Assembly (NCBI RefSeq): GCF_050003625.1
Contig: NC_134399.1
Span: 221,520,975-221,584,974, forward strand
Length of the DNA: 64,000 bases
Direction: 5' to 3'
From: Haematobia irritans
Taxonomy: Eukaryota; Arthropoda; Insecta; Diptera; Muscidae
Part shown: piece after piece, positions 1 to 11,065 of the stretch
Layout: every line of letters starts with the position of its first letter
Position numbering within the stretch: the first letter of the stretch is position 1
Notes under the pieces: model-generated
The model's database searches: none
What the model was told of the DNA's origin: nothing
The model's input: the letters and a program-made list of their open reading frames with translations, nothing else
Translations under genes and position numbers: made by a program

Positions 1-676
1 TATATACCTGTTTAATATTGACTTTGACGACATACATTTGCTGTAAAAACTGAACAAATCTACAGGCATTAGAAGCAATTTATATATTTTTATATATTTT
101 TTTAAATTTTATTCCTCACTTTAAATTTCCTTACTGTAATTTCGTATATTAAATTTTATGACCTTGTGCATATGAGAATTATCACACAGAATAACCCCAT
201 AAAGAAATATTCCAATAACACTTTTTTTTAATGAATTTTTAATTAACGATGTGTTTGTGGTGGCAGCAAATTGATAAAGTGCATCTTTCATTAATACAAA
301 CGAAAACCACTTAAAAGTAAGTACTCACATTTATTCTGTGGAAAACTTTTTATTAAGTAATCATCATTATTGCAAAGAGATAAAGTAAGCGATTTTATAG
401 TGGTTTATGATGTGGTCTATAATTGAAAAGATTTAAAGTCCATTCAGTCCATTTAAAGTACCAGCAATTATTGGAAATTAAATAATTGTCATTTAAAACG
501 GAAAACCCGAATAGTTGAGTTTTTAGTTGATACATAAAAGCGTTAACAGAACTTGGCTGGTGTTCTCTACAGTATTTAGCCCTTGGCTAAAAACAACTTT
601 AATGTCACACTAGACTGAAAAAAAATATTGTCTCATATGGCATAGATATTGTTACAGTCTCGCAGAAGTAGAATTA
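1..676. other. AT-rich non-coding sequence, no gene seen
   Basis: I see no coding region, RNA gene or long repeat here. A short stretch near 612-632 (ACTGAAAAAAAATATTGTC) matches the terminus of the CACTGAAAAA repeat described at 37777 and 56813, so a small fragment of that family may be present. Confidence 0.5.
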
Positions 677-1710
677 AAACAAGTAAGGAAAGTATAAAGT
701 CGGACGGGGCCGACTATATTATACCCTGCATTATACCCTGCACATCCGTCAAATGTGTTGGGGGCTATATAGTTATAAAGGTTTGTCCCAAATACATACA
801 TTTAAATATCACTCGATCTGGATCTGGAATTTGATAGACTTCTACAAAATCTATAGACTCAAAATTTAACTCGGCTAATGCACTAGGGTGGAACACAATG
901 TTAGTAAAAACATATGGGAAACATTTAAATCTGAAGCAATTTTAAGGAAACTTCGCAAAAGTTTATTTATGATTTATCGCTCAATATATATGTATTAGAA
1001 CTTTAGGAAAATTGGAGTCATTTTTCCAACTTTTCGACTAAGCAGTGGCGATTTTACAAGGAAAATGTTGGTATTTTGACCATTTTTGTCGAAATCGGAA
1101 AAACATATATATGGGAGCTATATCTAAATCTGAACCGATTTCAATTTGGCACGCATAGCAACAATGCTAATTCCACTCCCTGTACAAAATTTCACCTAAA
1201 TCTGAGTTAAAAATTAGCCTCTGTGGTCATATGAGTGTAAATCGGGCGAAAGCTATATATGGGAGTTATATCCAAATCTGAACCGATTTCAACCAAATTT
1301 TGCACGCATAGCTACAATGCTAATTCTAATCCCTGTGCAAAATTTCAACTAAATCGGAGTTAAAAATTGGCCACTGTGGTCATATGAGTGTATATCGGGC
1401 AAACGATATATATGGGAGATATATATAAATCTGAACCGATTTCAATAAAATTTGGCACACTTGACTACACTACTAATTGTACTCCTAGTGCAAAATTTCA
1501 ACCAAATTGGGGTAAAACTCTGACTTCTGGGACCGTATTAGTCCATATCGGGCGAAAGATATATATGGAAGCTATATATAAATCTGAACAGATTTCAATT
1601 AAATTTGGCACACATGACTGTAGTACCAATTGTACTCCTTGTGCAAAATTTGAAGCTAATCGGGATACAACTCTGGCTTCTGGGTCCATATAAGTGCATA
1701 TCGGGCGAAA
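677..1710 (-). mobile_element. HINE-A (DINE-1-like) element, truncated at its 5' end
   Basis: The element is read on the minus strand. Its 3' terminus lies at 677 (AACAAGTAAGGAAAGT, then the AGTCGG/CCGACT hairpin and TATACCCTGC). Core units of about 153 bp follow, each with an ATATATGGGAGCTATAT block and a CTGAACCGATTTCAA block. The copy stops at about 1710, inside a core unit, so the GTCY microsatellite and the TATACCC terminus are missing. The 3' end has a small local duplication of the TATACCCTGCA motif. Confidence 0.8.
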
Positions 1711-1875
1711 CCAAGGCCGTATTCTGGGGTGGGGGGGGTGAGGGTGCTAAATATATATTTTTAGCAGCATAGAAAAATCTTATCGAATATGTTGAAGAAA
1801 AGCTGGAAGTTTTATTTTGAAAAACGCTTACCTATAAAACTTGCACAAATCATAGAATACTAGTTGAAAAGCCGT

Positions 1876-3026
1876 CAAACGACGCACAGTGGGGTTTTTG
1901 ATGTCAAAAGTGGGAATTAATTCGAAGTAGCTTTTCCTGTTTATAGTTTTAACTTTTTTCGACCAAATTCACTAAAAGACATAAAACCAATCAAATTTTA
2001 AATATTTTTTTGTCCACATTTTATTTGTTTTCCATTAGTTAATTTGCAACAAAAAAAGAGAATGAATATCTGCTTTTTGATCTGATTCTTAACAATTATT
2101 ATCATCATCGTCAGTAAAATTACTATATGTATCATTATCATCAACACTGGTATTTTGATCACCATCAAGATTTGACTCAAATATCAACATTTGAATTGCT
2201 TCCATAGGCAAATTGTGGGGTTTCTTCTCTTTTAATTTCTCATTTCTGATATAACTGGATCCGAAGTATGTTAATTAACAGTCTTTTAAATATCTCTTCA
2301 TTTGACTTTTCCATAGAACATTTTCGCAAAAAATGCTCTCTAAAATTTTTAAAATCTTTGTTTCTAGCATCTTGCGCTTCTTCCGACAACTGTCCAATTG
2401 GAAGTAAAGCGTGGTTAATTATTTCTGCTCCAAGTAATAAATATTTGTGAACAGTTGGGGACATATAGTACCAGGGGTTGAAAAATGTATTTCCATTTAA
2501 TTTCGAAATGTGCAAAAAAGTGCAGACAACTTTTTCATCTATGCTTTCAAAAGAGTTTATTGTTTTAGAAAAAATAAACTTTTTTACTTAATTTGGCTTT
2601 ATTCACAACTATTTGTCGACATATTTCTCGAAATCCTCTAATTTAAAGACTTACGAGCGAAACTAAATTTCATATAATAACACAAGTCAAATATAAAAAT
2701 AAAAAACACAAAAATAATCTTATTAACCTGAGGATGAAGGTTCCATTATTATTTTTTTAATTATCGCTTTAGAAAACACTCAAAACTAATTTTTAAGACA
2801 CCAATATTTTACATTTATATCGCACGCAAGGAAAACGTAAAATAACTCCAACTTCAAACATATATAGTGACACAACGGTACTTGTCAAAGACACAATTTT
2901 TGCGCTAGTGATGTGGAATTTTGTGTACTTTTACCGACTATAAAATTTTTTTCGGTTCTCCTAAATTTCATTTTTCAATTAATTCCCATTTTTGGTATCA
3001 AAAACCCCAATGTGCGGCGTCTAACT
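1876..3026. mobile_element. DNA transposon with about 44-bp terminal inverted repeats, decayed
   Basis: The left end (about 1879-1922) and the reverse complement of the right end (about 2977-3021) share a near-perfect inverted repeat. It includes CACAGTGGGGTTTTTGAT at the left and CACATTGGGGTTTTTGAT at the right, and both run on through GGGAATTAATT. Between them on the minus strand lies a broken transposon protein (2096-2600). At about 1.15 kb the element is shorter than an autonomous transposon would be. I did not find a clear target-site duplication and do not assign a superfamily. Confidence 0.7.
2096..2600 (-). pseudogene. C-terminal remnant of a transposon-encoded protein
   Basis: Minus-strand reading gives a conserved block with SPTVHK, LLPIGQLSEEAQDARNKDF and REHFLRKCS. 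This C-terminal block recurs, as I remember it, in transposon-derived proteins of arthropods. The frame opens at about 2600, without an ATG, and reads to 2240. The expected continuation TSDPVISEMRN lies in a second frame near 2235-2265. A third frame then gives KEKKPHNLPMEAIQMLI and an Asp-rich tail (DDNDTYSNFTDDDDNNC) ending at about 2096. At least two frameshifts and the missing N-terminal part make it a pseudogene. It sits inside the inverted-repeat element 1876-3026 and is probably its own protein. The function, most likely transposition, is inferred from context. Confidence 0.6.
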
Positions 3027-3170
3027 ATTTTTCTACCTACCTCAATAACTAATAAAAAATAAAATAAAAAAATATTTTTACAGACATTTTCAGAAATAAA
3101 AAAAAAACAACCACCCATCAAGAATGCTAAGAGTTTCTTGAAAATGAGAACTACTTCACCTCAAATTGTC

Positions 3171-4379
3171 GTTTCCGTCTGTCCGTGAACACATTTTTGT
3201 AATCAAAGTCTAGGTCGCAGTTTTAGTCCAATCGACTTCAAATTTGGCACAAGTATGTGCTTTGGCTCAGAATAGATACCTATTGATTTTGGAAGAAATC
3301 GGTTCAGATTTAGATATAGCTGCCATATATATTTTTCACCGATCTGGTCATAATTGGCGTGTATATCAACCGATCGTCCTAAAATTCCGTATATCCGAAT
3401 ATTTTATGAGTCTCGAAAAACTTTCGAAATATCAGCCAAATCGGTTCAGAGTTAGATATAGCTCTTATATATAGCTTTCGCCCGATTTACACTCATTTGC
3501 CCACAGAGGCCAATTTTTTACTCTGATTTAGTTGAAATTTTGCACAGGGAGTAGAATTAGCATTGTAGCTATGCGTGTCAAATTTGGTTGAAATCGGTTC
3601 AGATTTAGATATAGCTCCCATATATAGCTTTCGTCCGATTTACACTCGAATGACCACAGAGGCCAATTTTTTGCTCCGATTTAGTTGACATTTTGCACAG
3701 GGAGTAGAATTAGCATTGTAGCTATGTGTGCCAAATTTGGTTGAAATCGGTTCAGATTTAGATATATCTCCCATATATAGCTTTCGCCCGATTTACACTC
3801 ATTTGCCCACAGAGGCCAATTTTTTGCTCCGATTTAGTTGAAATTTTGCATAGGGAGTAGAATTAGCGTTGTAACTATGCGTGCCAAATTTGCTTGACAT
3901 CGGTTCAGATTTAGATTTAGCTCCCATATATATGTTTTCCTGATTTCGACCAACATTTTCCTTGTAAAATCGCCACTGCTTAGTCGAAAAGTTGTAAAAA
4001 TGACTCTAATTTTCCCAAACTTCTAATACATATATATCGAGCAATAAATCATAAATAAACTTTTGCGAAGTTTCCTTAAAATTGCTTCAGATTTAAATGT
4101 TTCCCATATTTTTTTACTAAAATTGTGTTCCACCCTAGTGCATTAGACAACTTAAATTTTGAGTCTATAGATTTTGTAGCAGTCTATCAAATTCTGTCCA
4201 AATCGAGTGATATTTAAATGTATGTATTTGGGACAAACCTTTATATATAGCCCCCAACACATTTGACGGATGGTATCGAAATTTTAGATCTACAAGTGGT
4301 ATCGAAAATTTAGGTCTACAAAGTGGTGCAGGGTATAATATAGTCGGCCCCGCCCGACTTTAGACTTTCCTTACTTGTT
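3171..4379 (+). mobile_element. HINE-A element, plus strand, lacking the extreme 5' end
   Basis: It begins in the GTCTGTCC microsatellite region (3176) and continues through the conserved segment TCTAGGTCGCAGTTTTAG. Several 153-bp core units follow (TATAGCTCCCATATATAGC blocks), then the 3' tail with GGTGCAGGGTATAATATAG, the GGGC...GCCC hairpin and CTTACTTGTT. Together with the minus-strand copy at 677-1710 it forms a large inverted pair around the inverted-repeat transposon 1876-3026. Confidence 0.8.
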
Positions 4380-4612
4380 TTTTACTAACATTGTGTTCCA
4401 CCTCAGCGCATTAGCCGACTTAAATGTAAAATCTATAAGTATTGCAGAATTCTGTACAGATCTGCTCAGATATACAGAATATATGTGTATGGATTCATAT
4501 AGCATCCAACACATTGGACGGATTTGATATGGTATCGAAAATGTGGACTTACAAAGTGGTGAAGGGTATAATATAGTCGGCCCCGCCCGACTTTAGACTT
4601 TCCTTACTTGTT
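4380..4612 (+). repeat. Second, tandem copy of a HINE-A 3' terminus
   Basis: Directly after the first CTTGTT a further 230 bp of HINE-A 3' sequence begins (ACTAACATTGTGTTCCACC) and ends with its own hairpin and CTTACTTGTT at 4612. The same arrangement recurs at 53199-53447. Confidence 0.75.
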
Positions 4613-4732
4613 GACTATGTCTTTTACAAAATCGAGATTTTCTTCCCACATGAACATGTCTGTTTTGCCATATTTGTAAAAGACTATTAGCAGCAAATAA
4701 GGCAAAATATCGACTCAAAAATGTCTACACAA

Positions 4733-4824
4733 AAGGTACTAAATCATTCGCGGGGTACTACGGTACTGACCGGGGTGAAAAAGTATTGAAAAAAGTACTA
4801 TAGTACTGCATTTTCCCATCCCTG
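4733..4824 (-). repeat. Terminal fragment of a hAT-like element
   Basis: Read on the minus strand the segment starts CAGGGATGGGAAAATGCAGT and continues with repeated GTACT motifs and ACCCCGGTCAGTACCG. CAGGG-type termini are common in hAT transposons. Only one end is present, so the assignment rests on terminal resemblance. Confidence 0.45.
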
Positions 4825-5021
4825 CAGTTACTACGTACTCATCCGAACTTTCATTTTCAACAATGAAGAGATTAAAGACGTATCTTAGAAATTCGACTAG
4901 CGAGAGTAGACTCAATGGATTGGCATTAATGTCGGTTCATCGCCGAATAAATGTGCCAACTGAAGAAGTAATTGATTTATTTGCTGCCCAAAAAGCCCGT
5001 CGGCTCAATTTAATATTATAA
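4825..5021 (+). pseudogene. hAT transposase C-terminal (dimerisation) fragment
   Basis: The plus-strand frame reads ELSFSTMKRLKTYLR, then RLNGLALMSVHRRI, EEVIDLFA and KARRLNL, and stops at TAA 5019-5021. FSTMKRLKTYLR followed by RLNGLALMSVHR is the hallmark of the hAT C-terminal dimerisation region of the ZMYM/DUF4371-like transposases, which pairs transposase subunits. Only about 65 residues survive. The RNase H catalytic core and the BED-type DNA-binding domain are absent. The upstream boundary touches the hAT-like terminus ending at 4824. That terminus may be from a later insertion or may belong to the same wreck. Confidence 0.7.
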
Positions 5022-6108
5022 AAATATTGTATACATACCTCTGCATAAATAAAATTTTCTACACATGAGATTATATGAATATTTTTTTTTTAAGTTGAAA
5101 TTTTAAAAAAATTATAAAATTGAATAATTTCTTCAACATTATTTGTATTACAGAAAAAGGTGCCAAGAACTAAAAAATTTCGTGGAAGCGAAAGTTATGT
5201 GAGAGAATGAGCACATTGTTCTTTGGGGAAAATTCTTCCAAGCATACAATATTTTTGGGCTCCAAATGCTTCCAAACATATAATATGTTCACATTAAACA
5301 AACATATTAATGTTCCGGCAGTATCCAATAATATATGTGCTTCCTGCAAAATATGTTTGGAACATATGTTAGAGAGGCGATTTTTTTTTTGAGGGTGTAA
5401 ACATCACAAAAAGAAAATCCTAAAAATATCACAGCCTATTTTTCCCAAGCAATAACTCACACAGAAAAATCTAAATATACCAGACATAACTTATCGATAA
5501 AGAGAAACATACACACACACCCACATATTTATTAGATGAAAAATTCTATAATGCAATACCAAGTGAAATATACGGCAATGGTTGTTTATCATGATAGTAT
5601 TCGATTACATATTGTTGTCTGGTGATTACTTTTTATTATCAAATAAAGTATCTGTTTTGGGGTATTTAAACTTCTATTTTATTTGTTTATTCAATGAGTA
5701 AATATTCTCTAAATATCCAAACAGATATTCCGATATATGCAATAAAAAATTGTTGTGTTATTATGCAATTGAATAATTCGCAAGATTGTTGGAAAGATTC
5801 TTTCTTTTTTAAAACGTGCGAAGAGGCAATAAACATACAACAGAGAAAAGAAAATTAGAATTTGAAATTTATGGCATTGCATTTTATTATTAGAACATAA
5901 TTCAATAGATGTTATATCCTATTTCAGATATCTGTATTATATTTGAAAATAAACAATTACAAAAAAAAAATTGATATCTAAATACAAACCAGTGAATAAC
6001 AAAAGAAGATGATTCAAAAAGTTTGGAATAGAAAAAGAGAGACAAATTATAATCCATGGTATAAATATAATGTAACCAAGAAAAATACACAGGAACAAGT
6101 TTTGCTGA
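5022..6108. other. AT-rich sequence without recognisable genes
   Basis: No coding or RNA gene seen. There is a short imperfect ACAC run near 5508-5522 and many homopolymer A/T tracts. Confidence 0.5.
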
Positions 6109-6330
6109 TTCAATTACGAAATTAATTGATCCAATTAATTTTTTAATTAAAATAACACAGAAAATAATTTCGTGAAAAATTTTCAAATTAAAATCTTGAG
6201 TTTTAAAAAATATTCAATTAAAAATTTAATTGATTTGACAAATTTTTTAATTGAAACAAAAACCAATCACAAAAATTTATAGTATCAATTAATTTTTTAA
6301 TTGGATCAATTAATTTTTAAATTGACTTTC
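6109..6330. repeat. AT-rich inverted repeat (AATTAATTGATCCAATTAA type)
   Basis: AATTAATTGATCCAATTAAT near 6119 is mirrored by its reverse complement near 6293-6315 (AATTGGATCAATTAATTTT). Further TTAATTTTTTAATTG palindromes lie between. It resembles a small MITE or a palindromic AT-rich repeat. No target duplication was identified. Confidence 0.45.
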
Positions 6331-6334
6331 AATT

Positions 6335-6380
6335 ATTTTTATACCCTCCACCATAGGATGGGGGTATATTAACTTTGCCA
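6335..6380 (+). repeat. Fragment of a HINE-B 5' terminus
   Basis: TTTTTATACCCTCCACCAT followed by AGGATGGGGGTATATTAAC is the inverted-repeat 5' end of HINE-B. The match ends after about 45 bp. Confidence 0.7.
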
Positions 6381-6494
6381 TAGTATATGAAAAAAAAATC
6401 CCGCTTTCCCGGGAATGGAAAAAGTCGGGGAAAAAGAAAACCCTACTCATGTAGATGTTTTTCCGATTTGGGCAGAAATGACCAAACTACCCAT

Positions 6495-7168
6495 ATTTAT
6501 ACCTACCACCATAGAATGGGTATAATAAGTTTGTCATTCCGTTTGTAACACATCGAAATATCGATTTCCGACTATATAAAGTATATATTCTTGATCAGGG
6601 AGAAATTCTAAGACGATATAAACATGTCCGTCTGTCTGTCTGTTATAATCACGCTACAGGCTTCAATAATTACGCTATTGTCCTGAAATTTGGCACAGAT
6701 TCGTCCTTTGTTTGCAGGCAGGTCAAGTTCGAAGATGGGCTATATCGGTCAAAGTTTTGATATAGTCCCCACATAAACCGACCTCCCGATTTGGGGTCTT
6801 GGGCTTATAAAAAACTGTAGTTTTTATCCAATTTGCCTGAAATTGGAAATCTAAAGGTATTTTAGGACCATCAAAAAGTGTACCGAAAATGGTGCCTATC
6901 GGTCCATGTTTTGGTATAACCCCCATATGGGCCGATTTCCCGATTTTGCTTCTTGGGCGTCTAGAAAAATTATTTTCTATTCGATTTGCCTGAAATTGGA
7001 AATCTATAGGTGTTCTAGGACCATAAAGAGTTGTGCCGAAAATGGGGTATATCGGTCCACGTTTTGATATAGCCCCCTGGAATTTTCAAAAGAAACTATT
7101 ATATTTGATTCAGGATGGTGGGTATTTAAGATTCGGCCCGGCCGAACTTACTACTGCATATACTTGTT
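6495..7168 (+). mobile_element. HINE-C element, short copy
   Basis: The 5' end (TATACCTACCACCATAGAAT, then GGGTATAATAAGTTTGTCAT) is followed by the GTCCGTCTGTCTGTCTG microsatellite (about 6627) and two to three 153-bp core units (GAAATTGGAAATCTA motif). The 3' hairpin ATTCGGCCCGGCCGAAC and CATATACTTGTT end it near 7168. It is complete in layout but has few core units. Confidence 0.8.
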
Positions 7169-7340
7169 TCCTTGTAAAATTGCCACTGTTAAACCGAAAA
7201 ATTGTAAAAATAACTCAAATTTTCCTACAACTTTAATACATATCTATCGATAGATAAATCATAAATTAACTTTTACGAAATTTCATAAAATTTACTTTAG
7301 ATTTTATACTCCAATTATTTAGATTCTTAACCACATTGTG
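7169..7340 (+). repeat. Diverged HINE-A relic
   Basis: CCTTGTAAAATTGCCACTG and the following AAAAATAACTCAAATTTTCC resemble the segment just 3' of the HINE-A core units (CGCCACTGCTTAGTCGAAAA in better copies). It directly abuts the HINE-C 3' end, so HINE-C may have landed in an older HINE-A. Confidence 0.55.
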
Positions 7341-8725
7341 GTCGGCGTATAATAGCTTTGATCTGCACCCAGAAAAAAGTGACCCCTTCTTTAAGTTAAA
7401 ATGAACTCATTGTGAAGAAAGTTGAACTTCGTATAGCGCCAAAGACATTTTTATTTCTTTGAACGATGTGATTTTCGTAGAAATTAGGAATAATGCATTC
7501 CATATATTAGTTAACATTTTCCTATATTTATATACCACTATACTACAGAATGAAAAAATTTAACTAATTTGAATTCATATATGGAATGATTTTATTGAAA
7601 TTTTTTCATTCATTTCGACAAATCATACACATTTGTGGTAAAACATTTACTTCATAATTCGTTTTTAAATACAATTTTATAAGCAAATATAAGCAATTTT
7701 ATCTTCAATAAAAGACATGTTTTATTAATATATTGAATATATTTATTAAGAATCAACAGCATCGAATCTCTTTGAAATATTAGTTTATTATTCCACTATT
7801 TCCAATTTCCGTGTGATATTATCAACTGTAAAACGCACTTTTTCTTCTTCTTGTACTTTTCACTTTTAATAAGTTGCTGCCTAACGATTTTGTCCTCCTT
7901 TTGCAATTTCAATACCTACAAATATAAAAAAATCATAAAACATTTTTGTTGCAAAAGGTTAGCGTCACTGAATATTACCTGATAATTGAAGATTCCAAAA
8001 TGAAGACAAATGAAAGGGTTGTTATTCTGCTGGTGTTTTCTTTCTTTATACACTATCACGAACATTGATAGATTTATTTAAAAAAAAAAACGAACATTTT
8101 TCTCACTAATTTAAAATAACAAATATTTTATATATTTTATTTGTTATTTATTATATTATTTTACCATATTATTTTTTAACAATCTCTCCGTATACCAAAA
8201 CAATGCGATTCCAACTAAAAAAACAACCGACGCGCAAATATATCGATTACGCCCACGCGCAAACACATCGATTACGATGACAGGTATCGACAATAGAAAT
8301 TTAGGAAAATTTCCTATATTCTAACAAGTGTGTTGCCTTAAGTTTTGAAAGGATTGCATACTTCTTAGTACGAATGAACTAAAATATTTTTCTATGCCAA
8401 GTGTTGTTCGTATGTATGAAAAACTTTCTATTATAAAGGAAGTCGCAGTTATCATTTTATAAGAAATTTTACTAATTTTGAGGAAACTTGGTTTTAGTTC
8501 GGGTTTTGTTTATTTTTACGAATGCTTTGTTATCGGTGAATAAAATTTTCTTTTTCAGTAGTAAATTCTTATACCCAGCGAAGAAAATAGTATGAGTAAA
8601 ATTCCATGCCTTATTCTAGTTAATGAACTATTCCTAACTGCTTACAGTTTAGGATTTTTTTACTGAAACGAGTAAATTTTATTATTTTTCACAAAAATTT
8701 ACCTTAATGGAAATAAAATGGATAA

Positions 8726-10213
8726 ACTAAATCTGGCTCTCTTGGCGTAGATGGTATTCCCATTAAATTTATTAAGACTTTTTTCCCTTATATTTCTCGA
8801 TGTCTATTTCACCTATTTAACACTATGTTTATGACATCTGTTTTCCCCACCGCCTGGAAGAGAGCTCGGGTTATCCCTATTCCGAAGAGTAGGAATGTGA
8901 CTTGTATTAATGATATGAGACCTATTAGTATTCTCCCAGCTCTATCCAAGATTGCTGAACATTTAATTAAGAGACAGATACAGGAATATGTTGACGACTG
9001 TCAGATGCTTAGCAGTTTTCAGTATGGTTTTCGGACAGGTCTAGGTACTTCCTCATTGCTCTTGGATTTGACGGAGACGATAAGGGGGTTTGTTGATACT
9101 GGTGAGAGTGGTGTGCTTGTTGCTCTGGATTTAACCAAAGCATTTGACAGGGTAGATTACATTAAGCTGATTGGTAAATTGAGGACCAAATTTTTATTTA
9201 GTTCTGATGCCTGTAAATTGATTTTTTCGTACTTATCAGGCCGCTCCCAATTTGTCCAATTTGATGGCATTACGTCCGATACACTTTCAATTAGTAGTGG
9301 CGTTCCTCAGGGCTCGGTCCTAGGTCCATTGCTTTTTATTCTATATCTTAATGACCTTTGTAGCTGCATTCCAAAGTACTGTATTCCTTTTCTGTATGCT
9401 GATGATATCCATCTCTTTTTCCATAATAGTTGTATTTCTCAGCTTCAAACAAGTGTTGACTGTGTCTTGAATATGGTTGGTACTTGGTTGGAGTCAAATA
9501 ATTTAGATGTCAATGTCTCGAAATTCAAATACTTGCTTTTTGGACCAGTACTTGAACAGCCGTGGATAATTGATGTTTCTTATAAAGGTACGCCAGTTAC
9601 AGATGTTGATGAGATGAAATGTTTGGGTGTTTTTCTAGACGGAAAACTTAATTTTGGGGCCCATATTGATTACTTGTTTTCGAAGGTATTAATTTCCCTT
9701 CGTAGGCTCTACAGTACTAACATGTACTTACCCTTGTTTGTCAGGAGAAAACTTGCGTTTGGTTTACTTATGTTGAATATTTGCTACTGTATTGAAGTGA
9801 TTTCCGGTACGACTGAGGAGAATATGCATAGGCTGGAAAGGATATTCAATATGGTAGTACGTTTTGGGTTCAATTTGGGTCAATTTGACCACGTTTCGGA
9901 ACAAGCTATTGAATTCCTTGGGATGCCTTTTGCACTGTACGTTCAATTGCGGAACCTGATCTTCTTTTATAGGGCCATCCATTGTGGATCTAGGTTGCTT
10001 TTTCTTGATAAGGTGTTTTTCTCCAGATCGACTCGCAATCCACAGATTATGTTGCCTCGTATATCGCATTCTATATGTGAACGTCCCTTCATTGTCCGCG
10101 TTGCTCGTATATGGAATAGACTACCTTTAAACCTTCGTAGTTTTAATTTTCCTATTAATACTTTTAGAGCTAGTTTTTGGAGTTTTCTTTACCACGAATA
10201 TAATCATTGTTAA
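8726..10213 (+). pseudogene. LINE ORF2 fragment, reverse transcriptase domain intact
   Basis: An uninterrupted frame runs from 8726, just after a TAA, to the stop at 10211-10213. The first ATG is at 8825, but homology starts upstream of it (GVDGIPIKFIK). The protein would copy element RNA into DNA. Numbering from the 8825 ATG, motif A is LDLTKAFD (101-108, catalytic Asp 102), motif B is SGVPQGSVLGPLLF (158-171) and motif C is YADD (191-194). The region after about residue 300 matches the conserved C-terminal part of LINE proteins (RIWNRLPLNLR). No stop or frameshift occurs in about 495 codons, so the insertion is fairly young. The endonuclease domain is missing, so it cannot be autonomous. 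Confidence 0.85.
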
Positions 10214-10546
10214 CGCATTATCAACGGGTGTTCCATAACTCTAAATACACATTTGCAAGTCCTTTGGCTGGGGAGCCATTTTTTCAACGCTCAATATGAG
10301 ATATTTACTATATCTTAATATATATTTAACATTTAGTATTTTTACTATTTATAAATATTTTTTTTTATTCTTATTTCTATTTACTACATCATTGTCTTAA
10401 AGATTTTATCTAGTTTTTTTTTTTATATATATACCATTGTTGAAGTTAATATTTTATTATAATTTTGTGTGATGCAGGATTTTAGGTCTATTTATTGACT
10501 TTTGTATCACTTCGTACGATAATAAATGAAATGAAAAATGAAAAAC
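8726..10546 (+). mobile_element. 5'-truncated non-LTR retrotransposon (LINE)
   Basis: The insert holds the RT half of a LINE ORF2, a 3' untranslated stretch of about 330 bp, and a short A/T-rich terminal repeat (AATAAATGAAATGAAAAATG) at about 10521-10540. ORF1 and the endonuclease part of ORF2 are absent, the usual result of incomplete target-primed reverse transcription. The RT style and the GAAAT-type tail suggest a jockey- or CR1/L2-related clade. I could not choose between them. A target duplication is not clear; AAACTA occurs at both edges but is too short to trust. Confidence 0.8.
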
Positions 10547-10765
10547 TATATTGATGAAAATTTTTTCCTTTAGTTTCGAAGGCACTTTTTTCTGGGTGTG
10601 CCAAAAACTTCGCCTACTAGAAATATTGATTTTAGACCCAATAAAATATTATATTCTGAGTCGATCGGTATGACTCAGAATCACCTGCTGAGTTAATCTA
10701 GCCTTTGGTGTCTGTCCATCCATGTATTCGGTGTTCGCAGGATTCCTATCGCATTTATTAACCGA

Positions 10766-10862
10766 TCCCCCATCTTGAACTTCGTATGGTACTAAAGACA
10801 TTTTTGCAATTTTGAACAGCCTTGTTTCCTTTGCATTACAAAATTTTCTTTAACAAGTAAAA
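10766..10862 (+). repeat. Fragment of a dispersed repeat (GAACTTCGTATGG type)
   Basis: CATCTTGAACTTCGTATGGT, CATTTTTGCAATTTTGAACA and AAAATTTTCTTTAACAAGT also occur at 18158-18245. The copy is cut off by the HINE-B that starts at 10863. Confidence 0.6.
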
Positions 10863-11065
10863 AACAAGTATATACGGCCGTAAGTTTGGCCAGGCCGAAG
10901 CTTATGTACCCTCCACCATGGATTGCGTAGAAACTTCTACTGAAGACTGTCATCCACAATCGAAGTACTTGGGTTGCGGTAACACTTGCCGATGGCAAGG
11001 TATCTTAAAACTTCCTAACACCGTAATATATACCACATAGTCCATACGTGGTTTATATTAAACTA

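Larger units (their letters stand above)
7366..10598. mobile_element. Element with perfect 16-bp terminal inverted repeats, carrying a LINE insertion
   Basis: CACCCAGAAAAAAGTG at 7366-7381 is matched exactly by its reverse complement CACTTTTTTCTGGGTG at 10583-10598, and a CCTTC block just inside extends the match imperfectly. Subtracting the LINE (about 8726-10546) leaves roughly 1.4 kb. Just inside the left end is GAACTTCGTATAGCGCCAAA, a motif shared with repeats at 10766-10862 and 18150-18430. No transposase is recognisable, so it is probably non-autonomous. Superfamily not assigned. Confidence 0.6.
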
